Shown: piece by piece, positions 9,088 through 16,865 of the stretch
How positions within the stretch are numbered: the first letter of the stretch is position 1
Layout: the number at the start of each line of letters is the position of its first letter
Source: Orrella daihaiensis
GTDB lineage: Bacteria; Pseudomonadota; Gammaproteobacteria; Burkholderiales; Burkholderiaceae_B
DNA: 64,000 nucleotides
NCBI RefSeq assembly: GCF_022811525.1
Contig: NZ_CP063982.1
Coordinates: 2,046,001-2,110,000, forward strand
Reading direction: 5' to 3'
The notes under the pieces: generated by a model
Databases searched by the model: none
What the model saw: only the letters and a program-made list of their open reading frames with translations
What the model was told of the DNA's origin: nothing
Program-made: the position numbers and the translations under genes

Positions 9088-10032
9088 TCAATGATCAAGT
9101 TGAGCGAGCAGCTTGTCAGCACCTTGGTCCAGCAATGCTTGCGCCACTTTTGCCCCTAACTCTTCTGGAGCGTCAGCGTCAGAGATCGGGCCTCTGGCAT
9201 TGGCTCTTAGAATTGTCTGACCATCAGGCGTCGCAACCAAAGCATAAACCGTGAGTTGATCGTTAATCAGTTGGGCGTGCGCTGCCAACGGGGTAGAACA
9301 AGAACCACCAAGGACTCGGGAGACGGTCCTCTCCGCTTGCGCAATTGCGGTGCTTCGCATGCACGCCAACGGCTGCATCAACCTAGACATTTCAGGCCGC
9401 GATTTCAGCACTTCAATACCTAGTGCACCCTGACCTGCAGCAGGCAAAGATTGTTCAAGCGGAATAATGGTTCGTATACGATCCGATAGTTCCAGACGCT
9501 GCAATCCCACTGCTGCAAGAATGATCGCGTCGAACTCGCCATCGTCAAGTTTCTTTAATCTGGTGTCCAGATTACCTCTGAGGGGTTTCACCACAATGTC
9601 AGGCCGTTGGGCCCTGAGCTGGCACTCGCGCCTAAGACTACTGGTGCCAATGATCGCTCCTACGGGTAACTCTTGAAGGTTAGCGTATTTGGACGAGACC
9701 CAGGCATCTCGACTCTCCGCTCTTGGCAAAATAGCGGCAAGCTCAAACAATGGCGGCATATCAACTGGCACATCCTTGAGTGAATGTACCGCGAGGTCTG
9801 CACGGCCATCGATCAAAGCGTTCTCAAGCTCTTTGATAAATAGCCCCTTGCCGCCAACCTTTTGCAAACTGCGATCAAGGATCTCATCACCCCGGGTGCT
9901 TAGCTTTAACAAACTCACTTCTGTTTGTGGATACTGAGCCTGCAGCAAGGCTTGCACATGCTCTGCCTGCCACAGCGCAAGACGGCTCGCGCGAGTAGCG
10001 ATCACCAGACGATCGGGGATAGATAAGGCCAT
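9088..10032 (-). CDS. hemC: Hydroxymethylbilane synthase (porphobilinogen deaminase)
   Basis: Polymerises four porphobilinogens into hydroxymethylbilane in the cytoplasm. The 314-residue sequence carries the classic order of motifs: LVIATRASRLALWQA, LSTRGDEI, GGKGLFIKELENAL, DLAVHSLKDVP with the catalytic Asp region, GTSSLRRECQL, PLRGNLDTRL, and the cofactor-attachment loop LGGSCSTPLAAHA whose Cys binds dipyrromethane. Length and motifs are normal. It heads a hemC-hemD pair with nine bases between the genes. A 34-codon membrane peptide gene lies upstream on the same strand. Confidence 0.96.
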   Translation of the reverse strand: MALSIPDRLVIATRASRLALWQAEHVQALLQAQYPQTEVSLLKLSTRGDEILDRSLQKVGGKGLFIKELENALIDGRADLAVHSLKDVPVDMPPLFELAAILPRAESRDAWVSSKYANLQELPVGAIIGTSSLRRECQLRAQRPDIVVKPLRGNLDTRLKKLDDGEFDAIILAAVGLQRLELSDRIRTIIPLEQSLPAAGQGALGIEVLKSRPEMSRLMQPLACMRSTAIAQAERTVSRVLGGSCSTPLAAHAQLINDQLTVYALVATPDGQTILRANARGPISDADAPEELGAKVAQALLDQGADKLLAQLDH

Positions 10033-10146
10033 AAGTAATTTCAGCGAGTATGTCTCGTTTTTAAAAGAGGCTGGTTACATGTGCTTGCCGCTGTCTTTCA
10101 AGCGTGATTGTCACACTCAACACCAAGAACTGACCAAGCTAGAAAA

Positions 10147-10251
10147 CTAGCGTAGGTAATTCAGAATAACGGTTAACACAATTCCGGCAACAGCAGCCAC
10201 AGCAAGCCACTGCAAAATGGTGAGTTCATGCTTGGAGGGTTTTTCTGACAT
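10147..10251 (-). CDS. Small single-span membrane peptide (34 aa)
   Basis: A short frame missed by length cut-offs. It begins MSEKPSKHELTILQW, continues with one hydrophobic stretch of about 20 residues (LAVAAVAGIVLTVIL) and ends NYLR before TAG. A polar, charged N terminus followed by a single membrane span and a short basic end is typical of real small membrane proteins and is not expected of random sequence. It lies 114 bases upstream of hemC and downstream of TerC on the same strand. No function is known to me; a regulatory or assembly peptide for a membrane complex is conceivable. It could still be chance. Confidence 0.55.
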   Translation of the reverse strand: MSEKPSKHELTILQWLAVAAVAGIVLTVILNYLR

Positions 10252-10355
10252 GATTGAAACGTTCCTATTCTATTGTCCACAACCGCCACCAGACGCAGTT
10301 GGTTAAAACAGTTGTTAAAGCGACACCCTGTAGTGCCATACCCAATTCACAAGGG

Positions 10356-11084
10356 TTACTGGCATTGCGCTTTACGACCAGCCCAATAACGACCGATGAT
10401 GATGGCTGCCATGGCACCTACGATCTGAGCTAGCAGTTTAGCAAGGGATGAGAGTTCTCCAAATTGATTCAGAACAAGATTGTCTGTCACAATCATGCCA
10501 CCGGCGATCCAACCCAGAAGTCCGACGCCGGCAAGCACCAGTATCGGGAAACTTTCCAGTAGCTTGAGCACCAGGCTGCTAGCCAAGATCATAATAGGCA
10601 CGCTGATCAAAAGGCCAATCACGACGATGGCAAATTGCGCTTGCGAAGAGCTCGCTTGCATACCCGCATGAACTGCACCTGAAATCGCAAGTACATTGTC
10701 TAGGCTCATCACAAAATCAGCCACCACTATGGTTTTGACGGCCCCCAATAATGAGGCGTTGGCGACGACTCCGGTGACAGATCGGGTGTGATCCGGTTCT
10801 GGCTTTTGTAGAAGGCGTATGGCTATCCAAAACAGCAAAACGCCACCAATAACCCTCAATCCAGGCACCGTCAAAAGACTGAGCGCCACAAAAATGAGCA
10901 ACATCCGTAAGCTGATGGCGCCTAATGTGCCCCAGACGATACCTTGCTGCCGACGCGCCGGATCAAGGTGACGACAAGCCAATGCAATGACCACTGCATT
11001 ATCTGCACTCAAAAGCAAATCGATCAGTATGATATGAATCACCACAATCAAACTGATGTTTTGCAGGAGGTCTATCGGGTCCAC
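10356..11084 (-). CDS. TerC family integral membrane protein (YjbE-like, putative metal ion transport)
   Basis: A polytopic membrane protein of 242 residues with about seven hydrophobic segments. The two family hallmarks are IDLLLSADNAVVIALACRHL near residue 22 and the matching VVADFVMSLDNVLAISG near residue 120; the paired acidic residues within the membrane form the presumed metal site. TerC/YjbE relatives are implicated in manganese export and protection of secreted metalloproteins. The frame starts with GTG at 11084. In related Burkholderiales a TerC gene commonly follows sucCD, as here, though a strong terminator separates it from sucD. Confidence 0.9.
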   Translation of the reverse strand: MDPIDLLQNISLIVVIHIILIDLLLSADNAVVIALACRHLDPARRQQGIVWGTLGAISLRMLLIFVALSLLTVPGLRVIGGVLLFWIAIRLLQKPEPDHTRSVTGVVANASLLGAVKTIVVADFVMSLDNVLAISGAVHAGMQASSSQAQFAIVVIGLLISVPIMILASSLVLKLLESFPILVLAGVGLLGWIAGGMIVTDNLVLNQFGELSSLAKLLAQIVGAMAAIIIGRYWAGRKAQCQ

Positions 11085-11240
11085 GACGGTTCCGGATGGT
11101 AACTAAACCCCACCATCGTAAACCATCTAGCAACACCCGTGCGCACATGATGATTGCTGCGCAACCCTGGTCACGAAACCTACATCTCAGTCGACCTGCA
11201 TACGACGTCGGATATCTCACCCACCGCCAAAGCAGTGACA

Positions 11241-11276
11241 AATAAAAACGAGCCTGCACGCAATTGCACAGGCTCG
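11241..11276 (-). terminator. Rho-independent terminator of sucCD
   Basis: CGAGCCTG (11249-11256) and CAGGCTCG (11269-11276) are perfect inverted arms. Read on the minus strand the hairpin is followed by TTTTTATT. It sits about 100 bases after the sucD stop and isolates the suc operon from the TerC gene. Confidence 0.88.
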
Positions 11277-11372
11277 AGTGATCGGTTTCAAAGAGCTGAT
11301 CTGAACGTCTACTGCAGGATGAACGACGTCATAACCAAGCCCCGATGTGATCAGGTAACCAGACTGTCAAGC

Positions 11373-12254
11373 TTACAGCACTGACTTGAGTAACTGCCCC
11401 ATCTCAGAAGGATTGCGCGTCGTTTTAATTCCGCAGGCTTCCATGATTTCGAGTTTGGCGTCCGCAGTGTCTTCCCCACCAGATATCAAGGCACCGGCAT
11501 GACCCATGCGCTTGCCTGCTGGAGCCGTCACACCGGCAATAAAACCGACGACGGGCTTGGTCATATTGTCCTTAGCCCAACGCGCGGCATTAACCTCATC
11601 TGGCCCACCGATTTCGCCAATCATGATGACTGCGTCTGTGTCAGGGTCGTCATTAAACATCTTGAGGATGTCAATGTGCTTCAACCCATTGATCGGGTCA
11701 CCGCCAATACCTACTGCACTGGACTGACCCAGACCAAGTTCGGTGACTTGCGCCACGGCCTCGTATGTCAAAGTACCCGAGCGACTCACGATTCCAATGC
11801 GACCTTTACGGTGGATATGGCCAGGCATAATCCCAATCTTGATTTCATCTGGCGTGATCAATCCGGGGCAATTGGGACCCAATAGAAGTGTTTTGCTATG
11901 GGTCTGTGCCATTTTGCTTTTAACTTCAAGCATATCCCGCACCGGGATGCCTTCGGTAATGCATATCACCAAATCAAGTTCAGCCTCCACAGCCTCCAAA
12001 ATAGCCGCCGCCGCTCCGGCCGGTGGTACATAGATCACCGACACGGTGGCGCCTGTAGACTTTTTGGCGTCAGCAACATTCGCATAAATTGGAATACCCT
12101 CAAAGTCTTCGCCAGCACGCTTGGGGTTCACACCCGCAACGAAGGCTGCTTGACCATTGGCGTACTCGCGGCACATGCGGGTATGAAACTGACCGGTCTT
12201 GCCGGTGATGCCTTGTGTAATGACTTTAGTGTCTTTATTAATCAGAATCGACAT
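11373..12254 (-). CDS. sucD: Succinyl-CoA synthetase (ADP-forming), alpha subunit
   Basis: Interconverts succinyl-CoA and succinate in the TCA cycle with substrate-level phosphorylation; works as a complex with SucC. The 293-residue protein starts MSILINKDTKVITQGITGKTG and shows the CoA-binding N domain, LLGPNCPGLITP, GIVSRSGTLTYEAV, the GIGGDPINGLKHIDIL segment and the phospho-His loop GHAGALISGGEDTA. An ATG 20 codons earlier lies inside sucC; the ATG at 12254, 43 bases after the sucC stop, gives the standard length. A terminator follows. Confidence 0.97.
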   Translation of the reverse strand: MSILINKDTKVITQGITGKTGQFHTRMCREYANGQAAFVAGVNPKRAGEDFEGIPIYANVADAKKSTGATVSVIYVPPAGAAAAILEAVEAELDLVICITEGIPVRDMLEVKSKMAQTHSKTLLLGPNCPGLITPDEIKIGIMPGHIHRKGRIGIVSRSGTLTYEAVAQVTELGLGQSSAVGIGGDPINGLKHIDILKMFNDDPDTDAVIMIGEIGGPDEVNAARWAKDNMTKPVVGFIAGVTAPAGKRMGHAGALISGGEDTADAKLEIMEACGIKTTRNPSEMGQLLKSVL

Positions 12255-12297
12255 GTGAAATCCTTTGGTAACCCTTTCGCAAGTTCGTGTGGCTGGC

Positions 12298-13458
12298 TTA
12301 TTTGACGGCTGCAACTACTTTGGTAGCGGCCTCAGCCATGGTGTCAGCGCTGATGATAGGTAGGCCCGAATCAGCGAGCATCTGCTTGCCGAGCTCTTCA
12401 TTGGTGCCTTTCATACGCACCACCAGCGGCACATTCAGATTGACAGCCTTGCAGGCGGCAATCACGCCCTCGGCGATGACATCGCAGCGCATAATACCGC
12501 CGAAGATATTCACCAAAATCGCTTTGACGTCCTTATTGGACAACATGATCTTGAAAGCTTCGGTGACCTTCTCGGCTGTTGCACCACCACCCACGTCAAG
12601 GAAGTTGGCCGGCTCGCCACCGAACAACTTGATGGTATCCATAGTTGCCATCGCCAGTCCGGCACCATTGACCAGGCAACCGATATTGCCATCGAGCTGA
12701 ATGTAGGCCAGATCATATTTACTGGCTTCGATCTCAGCAGGATCTTCTTCGTCAAGATCACGGAACTCGACAATCTCCGGGTGACGGAACAAGGCGTTGC
12801 TATCAAAATTAAACTTCGCGTCAAGCGCGATAATGTCGCCCGAACCAGTCAAGATAAGTGGATTAATCTCTGCCAGTGACGCGTCGGTATCCCAGTACGC
12901 TTGATACAGCTTCTGGAACTCAGCAGCAGCCTTGGGAACCGAGGTCTGTGGCACGCCAATGCCCAAAGCGAGCTCTTCAGCCTCTTCTTGAGTGAAGCCC
13001 TTGGCAGGGTCAACAAATACTTTGAGGATCTTCTCTGGCGTCTTGGCAGCAACTTCTTCGACATCCATACCACCTTCGCTCGATGCCATTACACAGACAC
13101 GTTGCGATGCACGATCGGTGACGATACCGACGTAGTATTCCTTTTGAATGTCAGCACCTTCTTCGATTAGCAACCGCTTTACTTTTTGCCCGTCAGGTCC
13201 TGTCTGGTGAGTAACAAGCTGCATGCCAAGGATTTCACTAGCCAACTGTCGCACTTCTTCAATTGACCTGGCTAGCTTCACGCCCCCGCCTTTACCCCGA
13301 CCACCGGCATGGATCTGAGCTTTGACCACCCAAACCGGACCACCGAGTTTTTCTGCGGCAGTGACTGCCTCGTCAACGCTAAATGCCGGGATGCCATGCG
13401 GCACGGTCACGCCAAATTTTCGCAACAGTTCCTTGCCTTGATATTCGTGAATTTTCAT
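12298..13458 (-). CDS. sucC: Succinyl-CoA synthetase (ADP-forming), beta subunit
   Basis: The nucleotide-binding partner of SucD. The 386-residue protein has the ATP-grasp N-terminal part (MKIHEYQGKELLRKFGV, VVKAQIHAGGRGKGGGVKLA) and the C-terminal ligase domain with GCLVNGAGLAMATMD, FLDVGGGATAEKV and LVNIFGGIMRCD. Length and motifs are standard. Upstream lie the DUF2889 gene, recX and recA on the same strand; the 103-base gap before sucC may hold a promoter. Confidence 0.97.
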   Translation of the reverse strand: MKIHEYQGKELLRKFGVTVPHGIPAFSVDEAVTAAEKLGGPVWVVKAQIHAGGRGKGGGVKLARSIEEVRQLASEILGMQLVTHQTGPDGQKVKRLLIEEGADIQKEYYVGIVTDRASQRVCVMASSEGGMDVEEVAAKTPEKILKVFVDPAKGFTQEEAEELALGIGVPQTSVPKAAAEFQKLYQAYWDTDASLAEINPLILTGSGDIIALDAKFNFDSNALFRHPEIVEFRDLDEEDPAEIEASKYDLAYIQLDGNIGCLVNGAGLAMATMDTIKLFGGEPANFLDVGGGATAEKVTEAFKIMLSNKDVKAILVNIFGGIMRCDVIAEGVIAACKAVNLNVPLVVRMKGTNEELGKQMLADSGLPIISADTMAEAATKVVAAVK

Positions 13459-13561
13459 GTGAAACCTGTGTCTGTCAGTTGGTCAATGAATCAAGAACTA
13501 CATTAAAAATCTTTACAGTCGCTCGCCCTGCCTAAACTGCATGAGCAAACCCTGCATATCT

Positions 13562-14137
13562 CTAATTCGACGCTGCCTCGCGGTGTTTCTCATACCACTG
13601 AGGGTAAAACTCTTGTACGACGGGGCCGTCCAAACGTAACGCGTGACAGCCTTCAAGCTGGAATGGTTTTTTAGGTGTGCCACTGATAGCTTCTTGAGCT
13701 TTACGACGCTTGGCTGCCATAGTCTGCATCGCCACTGTTGGTAGCAAGCCAGCAAGTTCATTTAAATGGGTACAACCGGCAATACGTCCAAATCGCTCCC
13801 TCATCTGCTGACGGAAGTTTTTCAACAGGCTCATGCCAACCATGTCGCCATAATCGGGCGCGATACAGGAACAAGCCTCACTATAGGGCGCAGCGTCATA
13901 AGCCGCCTGTGCCTGCCTGATAACGAGGTCGCTATCGATCGTGATGCGTATGTGCATGTGGTGAAACGGTTGACCTGCGTGCTGAACTTCACCAGAACGT
14001 TTGGTGTAGTCATATGACTTGCTGTCAATCAGTTCGGCCTCAATGTCCCAAAGCCCATCATCACGCTCGTAAGAGTGCGCGTGAATTATCCGATTGTGCA
14101 ACGGCTTTCTTGAGCAATCAGGTGGAGATAAGGGCAT
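13562..14137 (-). CDS. DUF2889 domain-containing protein
   Basis: A soluble 191-residue protein that I match to DUF2889. Distinctive stretches are SYERDDGLWDIEAELIDSK near the N terminus, HHMHIRITIDSDLVI in the middle and GCTHLNELAGLLPTVAMQTM near residue 140. The function of the family is unknown. It lies between recX and sucC on the same strand, a conserved order in Bordetella-like genomes as far as I recall, which suggests co-inheritance with the recA-sucCD block and no proven link to either process. No signal peptide or membrane span is visible. Confidence 0.8.
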   Translation of the reverse strand: MPLSPPDCSRKPLHNRIIHAHSYERDDGLWDIEAELIDSKSYDYTKRSGEVQHAGQPFHHMHIRITIDSDLVIRQAQAAYDAAPYSEACSCIAPDYGDMVGMSLLKNFRQQMRERFGRIAGCTHLNELAGLLPTVAMQTMAAKRRKAQEAISGTPKKPFQLEGCHALRLDGPVVQEFYPQWYEKHREAASN

Positions 14138-14322
14138 GGCATTAACTGGTAAGACTAAGCCATGGAGTATAGCGCGTAAGCGCGACTGCCCGCTGACACC
14201 GATCTGACGTAACTATAGATGGAAACCATAAGGGGCGAATAAACCACATCAGTTCACATACTGAAATGTGCCGCTAGAGCGAGTGCGTTGCCTGCTGTTA
14301 ATTCTGCTGTGCAGCCTTAACC

Positions 14323-14811
14323 CTAACCCTCTAGGTCTTCTGTATCGAGAACACGCCAGATCACGCCGGCATCAAACCCCCGACTGGCCAAAAATCTGGC
14401 TTGCCGAGCTTTTTCTTTTGGGTCGGGGGAAAGACCAACTTTGCCGAACTTCTTGCGCCAGACTGTACGGGCTCTGTCAAGTTCAGTGAGTTTAAGTTGT
14501 CCCATCGCTTGGTTGATTAACTCAGGATCTACACCTTTTTGGCGAAGGCCCTGAGCTATTAATGCACTACCCTGCTTGCTTGACTTCAAGCGCTGAAACG
14601 ACTCCACAAAACGGGTATCAGACTGCCAACCCTCGCGCTCAAGGTCATCAAGCACCGCCTCAATGTCTGCAGCGTCCTCCGTGTAAGAGGCAAGCTTTCG
14701 TGCAAGTTCAGTTCGGGTATGCTCGCGCACCGACAGCCAGCGAACCGCTTTTGCTTTGAGCCCTGCACGAGGCAAGGGCTCAAACTCTTCAGGTTTATTA
14801 CTCTGACGCAT
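14323..14811 (-). CDS. recX: Regulatory protein RecX
   Basis: RecX binds RecA filaments and limits recombinase activity. From the ATG at 14811 the protein is 162 residues. The helical repeats are visible: AVRWLSVREHTRTELARKL, DIEAVLDDLEREGWQSDTRF, SLKSSKQGSALI-like (RLKSSKQGSALIAQGLRQKG) and KARQARFLASRGFDAGVIWRVL. This start makes the gene overlap the end of recA by 14 bases; the frame continues 16 codons further into recA, but that part is a shadow. Tight overlap with recA fits a common SOS-controlled transcript. Confidence 0.93.
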   Translation of the reverse strand: MRQSNKPEEFEPLPRAGLKAKAVRWLSVREHTRTELARKLASYTEDAADIEAVLDDLEREGWQSDTRFVESFQRLKSSKQGSALIAQGLRQKGVDPELINQAMGQLKLTELDRARTVWRKKFGKVGLSPDPKEKARQARFLASRGFDAGVIWRVLDTEDLEG

Positions 14812-15883
14812 CCGGGGTTGCTTTGTCGGCCGTCTTATCTTGGCCTTGCAATACAGCACCCTCGCGCGGCTTCACCCCAAAATGCTCGCGCACCCGGTTC
14901 TCAATCTCGATGGCCATCTCGGGGTGCTCTCTCAGATACTCTCGAACGTTATCCTTGCCCTGACCAATTCGATTACCGTTGTAACTGAACCAAGAGCCTG
15001 ATTTATCAACAATGTTGGCTGCGACGCCTAGATCAATGATCTCGCCTTCGCGTGAAATACCGGCCCCATACATGATGTCGAACTCGGCTTGTTTAAAAGG
15101 CGGGGCAACTTTATTTTTTACAACTTTTACCCGGGTCTCATTACCCACTACCTCGTCGCCTTTTTTGATAGCGCCAATACGACGAATATCGAGACGCACA
15201 GAAGAGTAAAACTTTAGTGCATTGCCACCCGTGGTGGTCTCGGGGTTACCAAACATGACACCGATTTTCATTCGAATCTGGTTGATAAAGATCACCATGC
15301 AATTGGTACGTTTGATGGTCGCGGTAAGCTTGCGCAGCGCCTGACTCATTAACCGTGCCTGTAAACCAGGCAAGGAATCACCCATTTCGCCCTCAATTTC
15401 AGCTTTGGGGACCAACGCAGCAACCGAGTCGATGACGATCAAGTCAACCGAGCCTGAACGCACCAAGGCATCGGCAATTTCGAGCGCCTGCTCACCGGTA
15501 TCAGGTTGCGAGATTAAAAGGTCGGTCAGGTTAACGCCCAAATGCGAGGCATACTGAACATCCAAAGCATGTTCAGCGTCAATAAAGGCGCAGGTGCCAC
15601 CAATTTTTTGCATTTCCGCAATCACCTGCAAGGTCAGAGTCGTCTTACCCGATGACTCAGGGCCGTAGATTTCTACGACTCGACCCCGGGGCAACCCGCC
15701 AACACCCAATGCAATGTCCAGTCCCAAGGATCCCGTGGACACGACCCGAATGTCATGCTCGACCTCGTTGTCGCCATAGCGCATCACCGAACCTTTGCCA
15801 AACTGCTTCTCGATCTGCGAGAGCGCAGCCGCCAAGGCCTTGGCTTTTTCAGAAGCGGCTTGCTTGCTTACTTTGTCGTCCAT
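14798..15883 (-). CDS. recA: Recombinase RecA
   Basis: The DNA strand-exchange ATPase and LexA co-protease. The 361-residue sequence contains the Walker A motif GPESSGKTTLTL, Walker B LIVIDSVAAL, loop segments MSQALRKLTATI and NQIRMKIGVMFGNPETTTGG, and a typical acidic C-terminal tail. It is the first gene of the recA-recX unit. Its upstream region holds a near-consensus sigma70 promoter with a LexA box in the spacer (see 15976-16005), so SOS induction is expected. Confidence 0.98.
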   Translation of the reverse strand: MDDKVSKQAASEKAKALAAALSQIEKQFGKGSVMRYGDNEVEHDIRVVSTGSLGLDIALGVGGLPRGRVVEIYGPESSGKTTLTLQVIAEMQKIGGTCAFIDAEHALDVQYASHLGVNLTDLLISQPDTGEQALEIADALVRSGSVDLIVIDSVAALVPKAEIEGEMGDSLPGLQARLMSQALRKLTATIKRTNCMVIFINQIRMKIGVMFGNPETTTGGNALKFYSSVRLDIRRIGAIKKGDEVVGNETRVKVVKNKVAPPFKQAEFDIMYGAGISREGEIIDLGVAANIVDKSGSWFSYNGNRIGQGKDNVREYLREHPEMAIEIENRVREHFGVKPREGAVLQGQDKTADKATPDASE

Positions 15884-15975
15884 GTTGTTCCTTGCTGTAA
15901 AAAAGTTGCTTCAGATTACTGTCTGACGGTTCTTGTTGGTTAGCCAGGCAGCTATGCCGAGCATTATCACACCCG

Positions 15976-16005
15976 ATAATACTGGATAAATAAACAGTAT
16001 GACAA
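15976..16005 (-). promoter_or_regulatory. recA promoter with embedded LexA (SOS) box
   Basis: On the minus strand TTGTCA (-35, 16005-16000) and TATTAT (-10, 15981-15976) are 18 bases apart, with a predicted start near 15969 and a leader of about 85 bases before recA. Between and overlapping them lies the 20-base element TACTGGATAAATAAACAGTA (15980-15999), which matches 17 of 20 positions of the E. coli LexA consensus and keeps both TACTG/CAGTA arms. A repressor bound there would block RNA polymerase. Confidence 0.82.
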
Positions 16006-16127
16006 TCACATCGTTAGGAAACCGCATCAGAACCAATATAAAGCGCCGAAATCTGGGGAATATCCTGTATGCAATTTGCAACAGCTGTGACAGAATTGCC
16101 TCGTCTGATCCGTAAAAATACGACAAC

Positions 16128-16832
16128 ATGAGAATACTGATCGCCGAAGATGACAGCCTTTTGGCTGACGCCCTAACCCAATCCTTGCGCCAAAGCGGCT
16201 ATGCCGTGGATAACGTCAGCGATGGCATGGCTGCTGACACCGTTTTGCGTTCACAAGAGTTTGACCTGCTGATTCTTGACCTCGGCTTACCTCGCATGTC
16301 TGGACTTGAAGTACTGCAAAACCTTCGCGCTCAAAATTCACGCTTGCCAGTGCTGATTCTAACTGCGGCTGACTCGGTCGATCAGCGCGTGAAGGGGCTT
16401 GATTACGGGGCCGATGACTATATGGCCAAGCCCTTTGCATTGTCGGAACTCGAAGCTCGTGTGCGGGCATTGACGCGTCGCGGTGCTGGCGGTGGCAGCA
16501 CTTTGCTAAAGCACGGGCGCCTTGTCTTTGATCAGACCGGCCGCGTAGCCACGGTCGATGACAAACCGCTTGAGCTGTCTGCACGAGAGGTCAGTCTGCT
16601 GGAAATACTGCTTACGAGAGCTGGGCGGATGGTAAATAAAAGCCAAATCGTTGACCACTTGTGCCAATGGGGGGAAGAGGTGAGCTCCAATGCCATTGAG
16701 GTATACATTCATCGGCTGCGCAAAAAGCTCGAACCCAGTGGCGTTCGTATTGCCACGGTCAGAGGCTTAGGCTACTGTTTGCAGCGTGACCCCAACGAAG
16801 TGAATAACGGTATGGGTAATGGTACCAACTAA
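16128..16832 (+). CDS. OmpR-type response regulator (TctD/QseB-like)
   Basis: A 234-residue two-domain regulator. The receiver domain has the acidic pocket at Asp8/Asp9, the phospho-acceptor Asp51 in LLILDLGLPRMSG, the conserved Thr in VLILTAAD and Lys in YGADDYMAKPF. A winged-helix DNA-binding domain follows (LELSAREVSLLEILL ... SNAIEVYIHRLRKKL ... IATVRGLGYCL). The histidine kinase gene begins 33 bases downstream, so the two form a pair. Kinase architecture suggests the TctD class, which in relatives controls tricarboxylate uptake, but no tctCBA genes are in the window, so the regulon is open. Confidence 0.92.
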   Translation: MRILIAEDDSLLADALTQSLRQSGYAVDNVSDGMAADTVLRSQEFDLLILDLGLPRMSGLEVLQNLRAQNSRLPVLILTAADSVDQRVKGLDYGADDYMAKPFALSELEARVRALTRRGAGGGSTLLKHGRLVFDQTGRVATVDDKPLELSAREVSLLEILLTRAGRMVNKSQIVDHLCQWGEEVSSNAIEVYIHRLRKKLEPSGVRIATVRGLGYCLQRDPNEVNNGMGNGTN

Positions 16833-16865
16833 GACCGAATATCAAGTTTGGATATGTAGGCACGT

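Noticed and set aside
16068..16096. CTGT and ACAG half-sites around TGCAATTTGCA as a second LexA box
   Set aside because: Spacing is 12 bases where LexA sites of this type need 8; the site at 15980-15999 is far better.
15911..16129. A 72-codon minus-strand frame with hydrophobic stretches upstream of recA
   Set aside because: It covers the recA promoter, LexA box and the start of the divergent response regulator gene, and has no ribosome site; hydrophobicity comes from AT-rich sequence.
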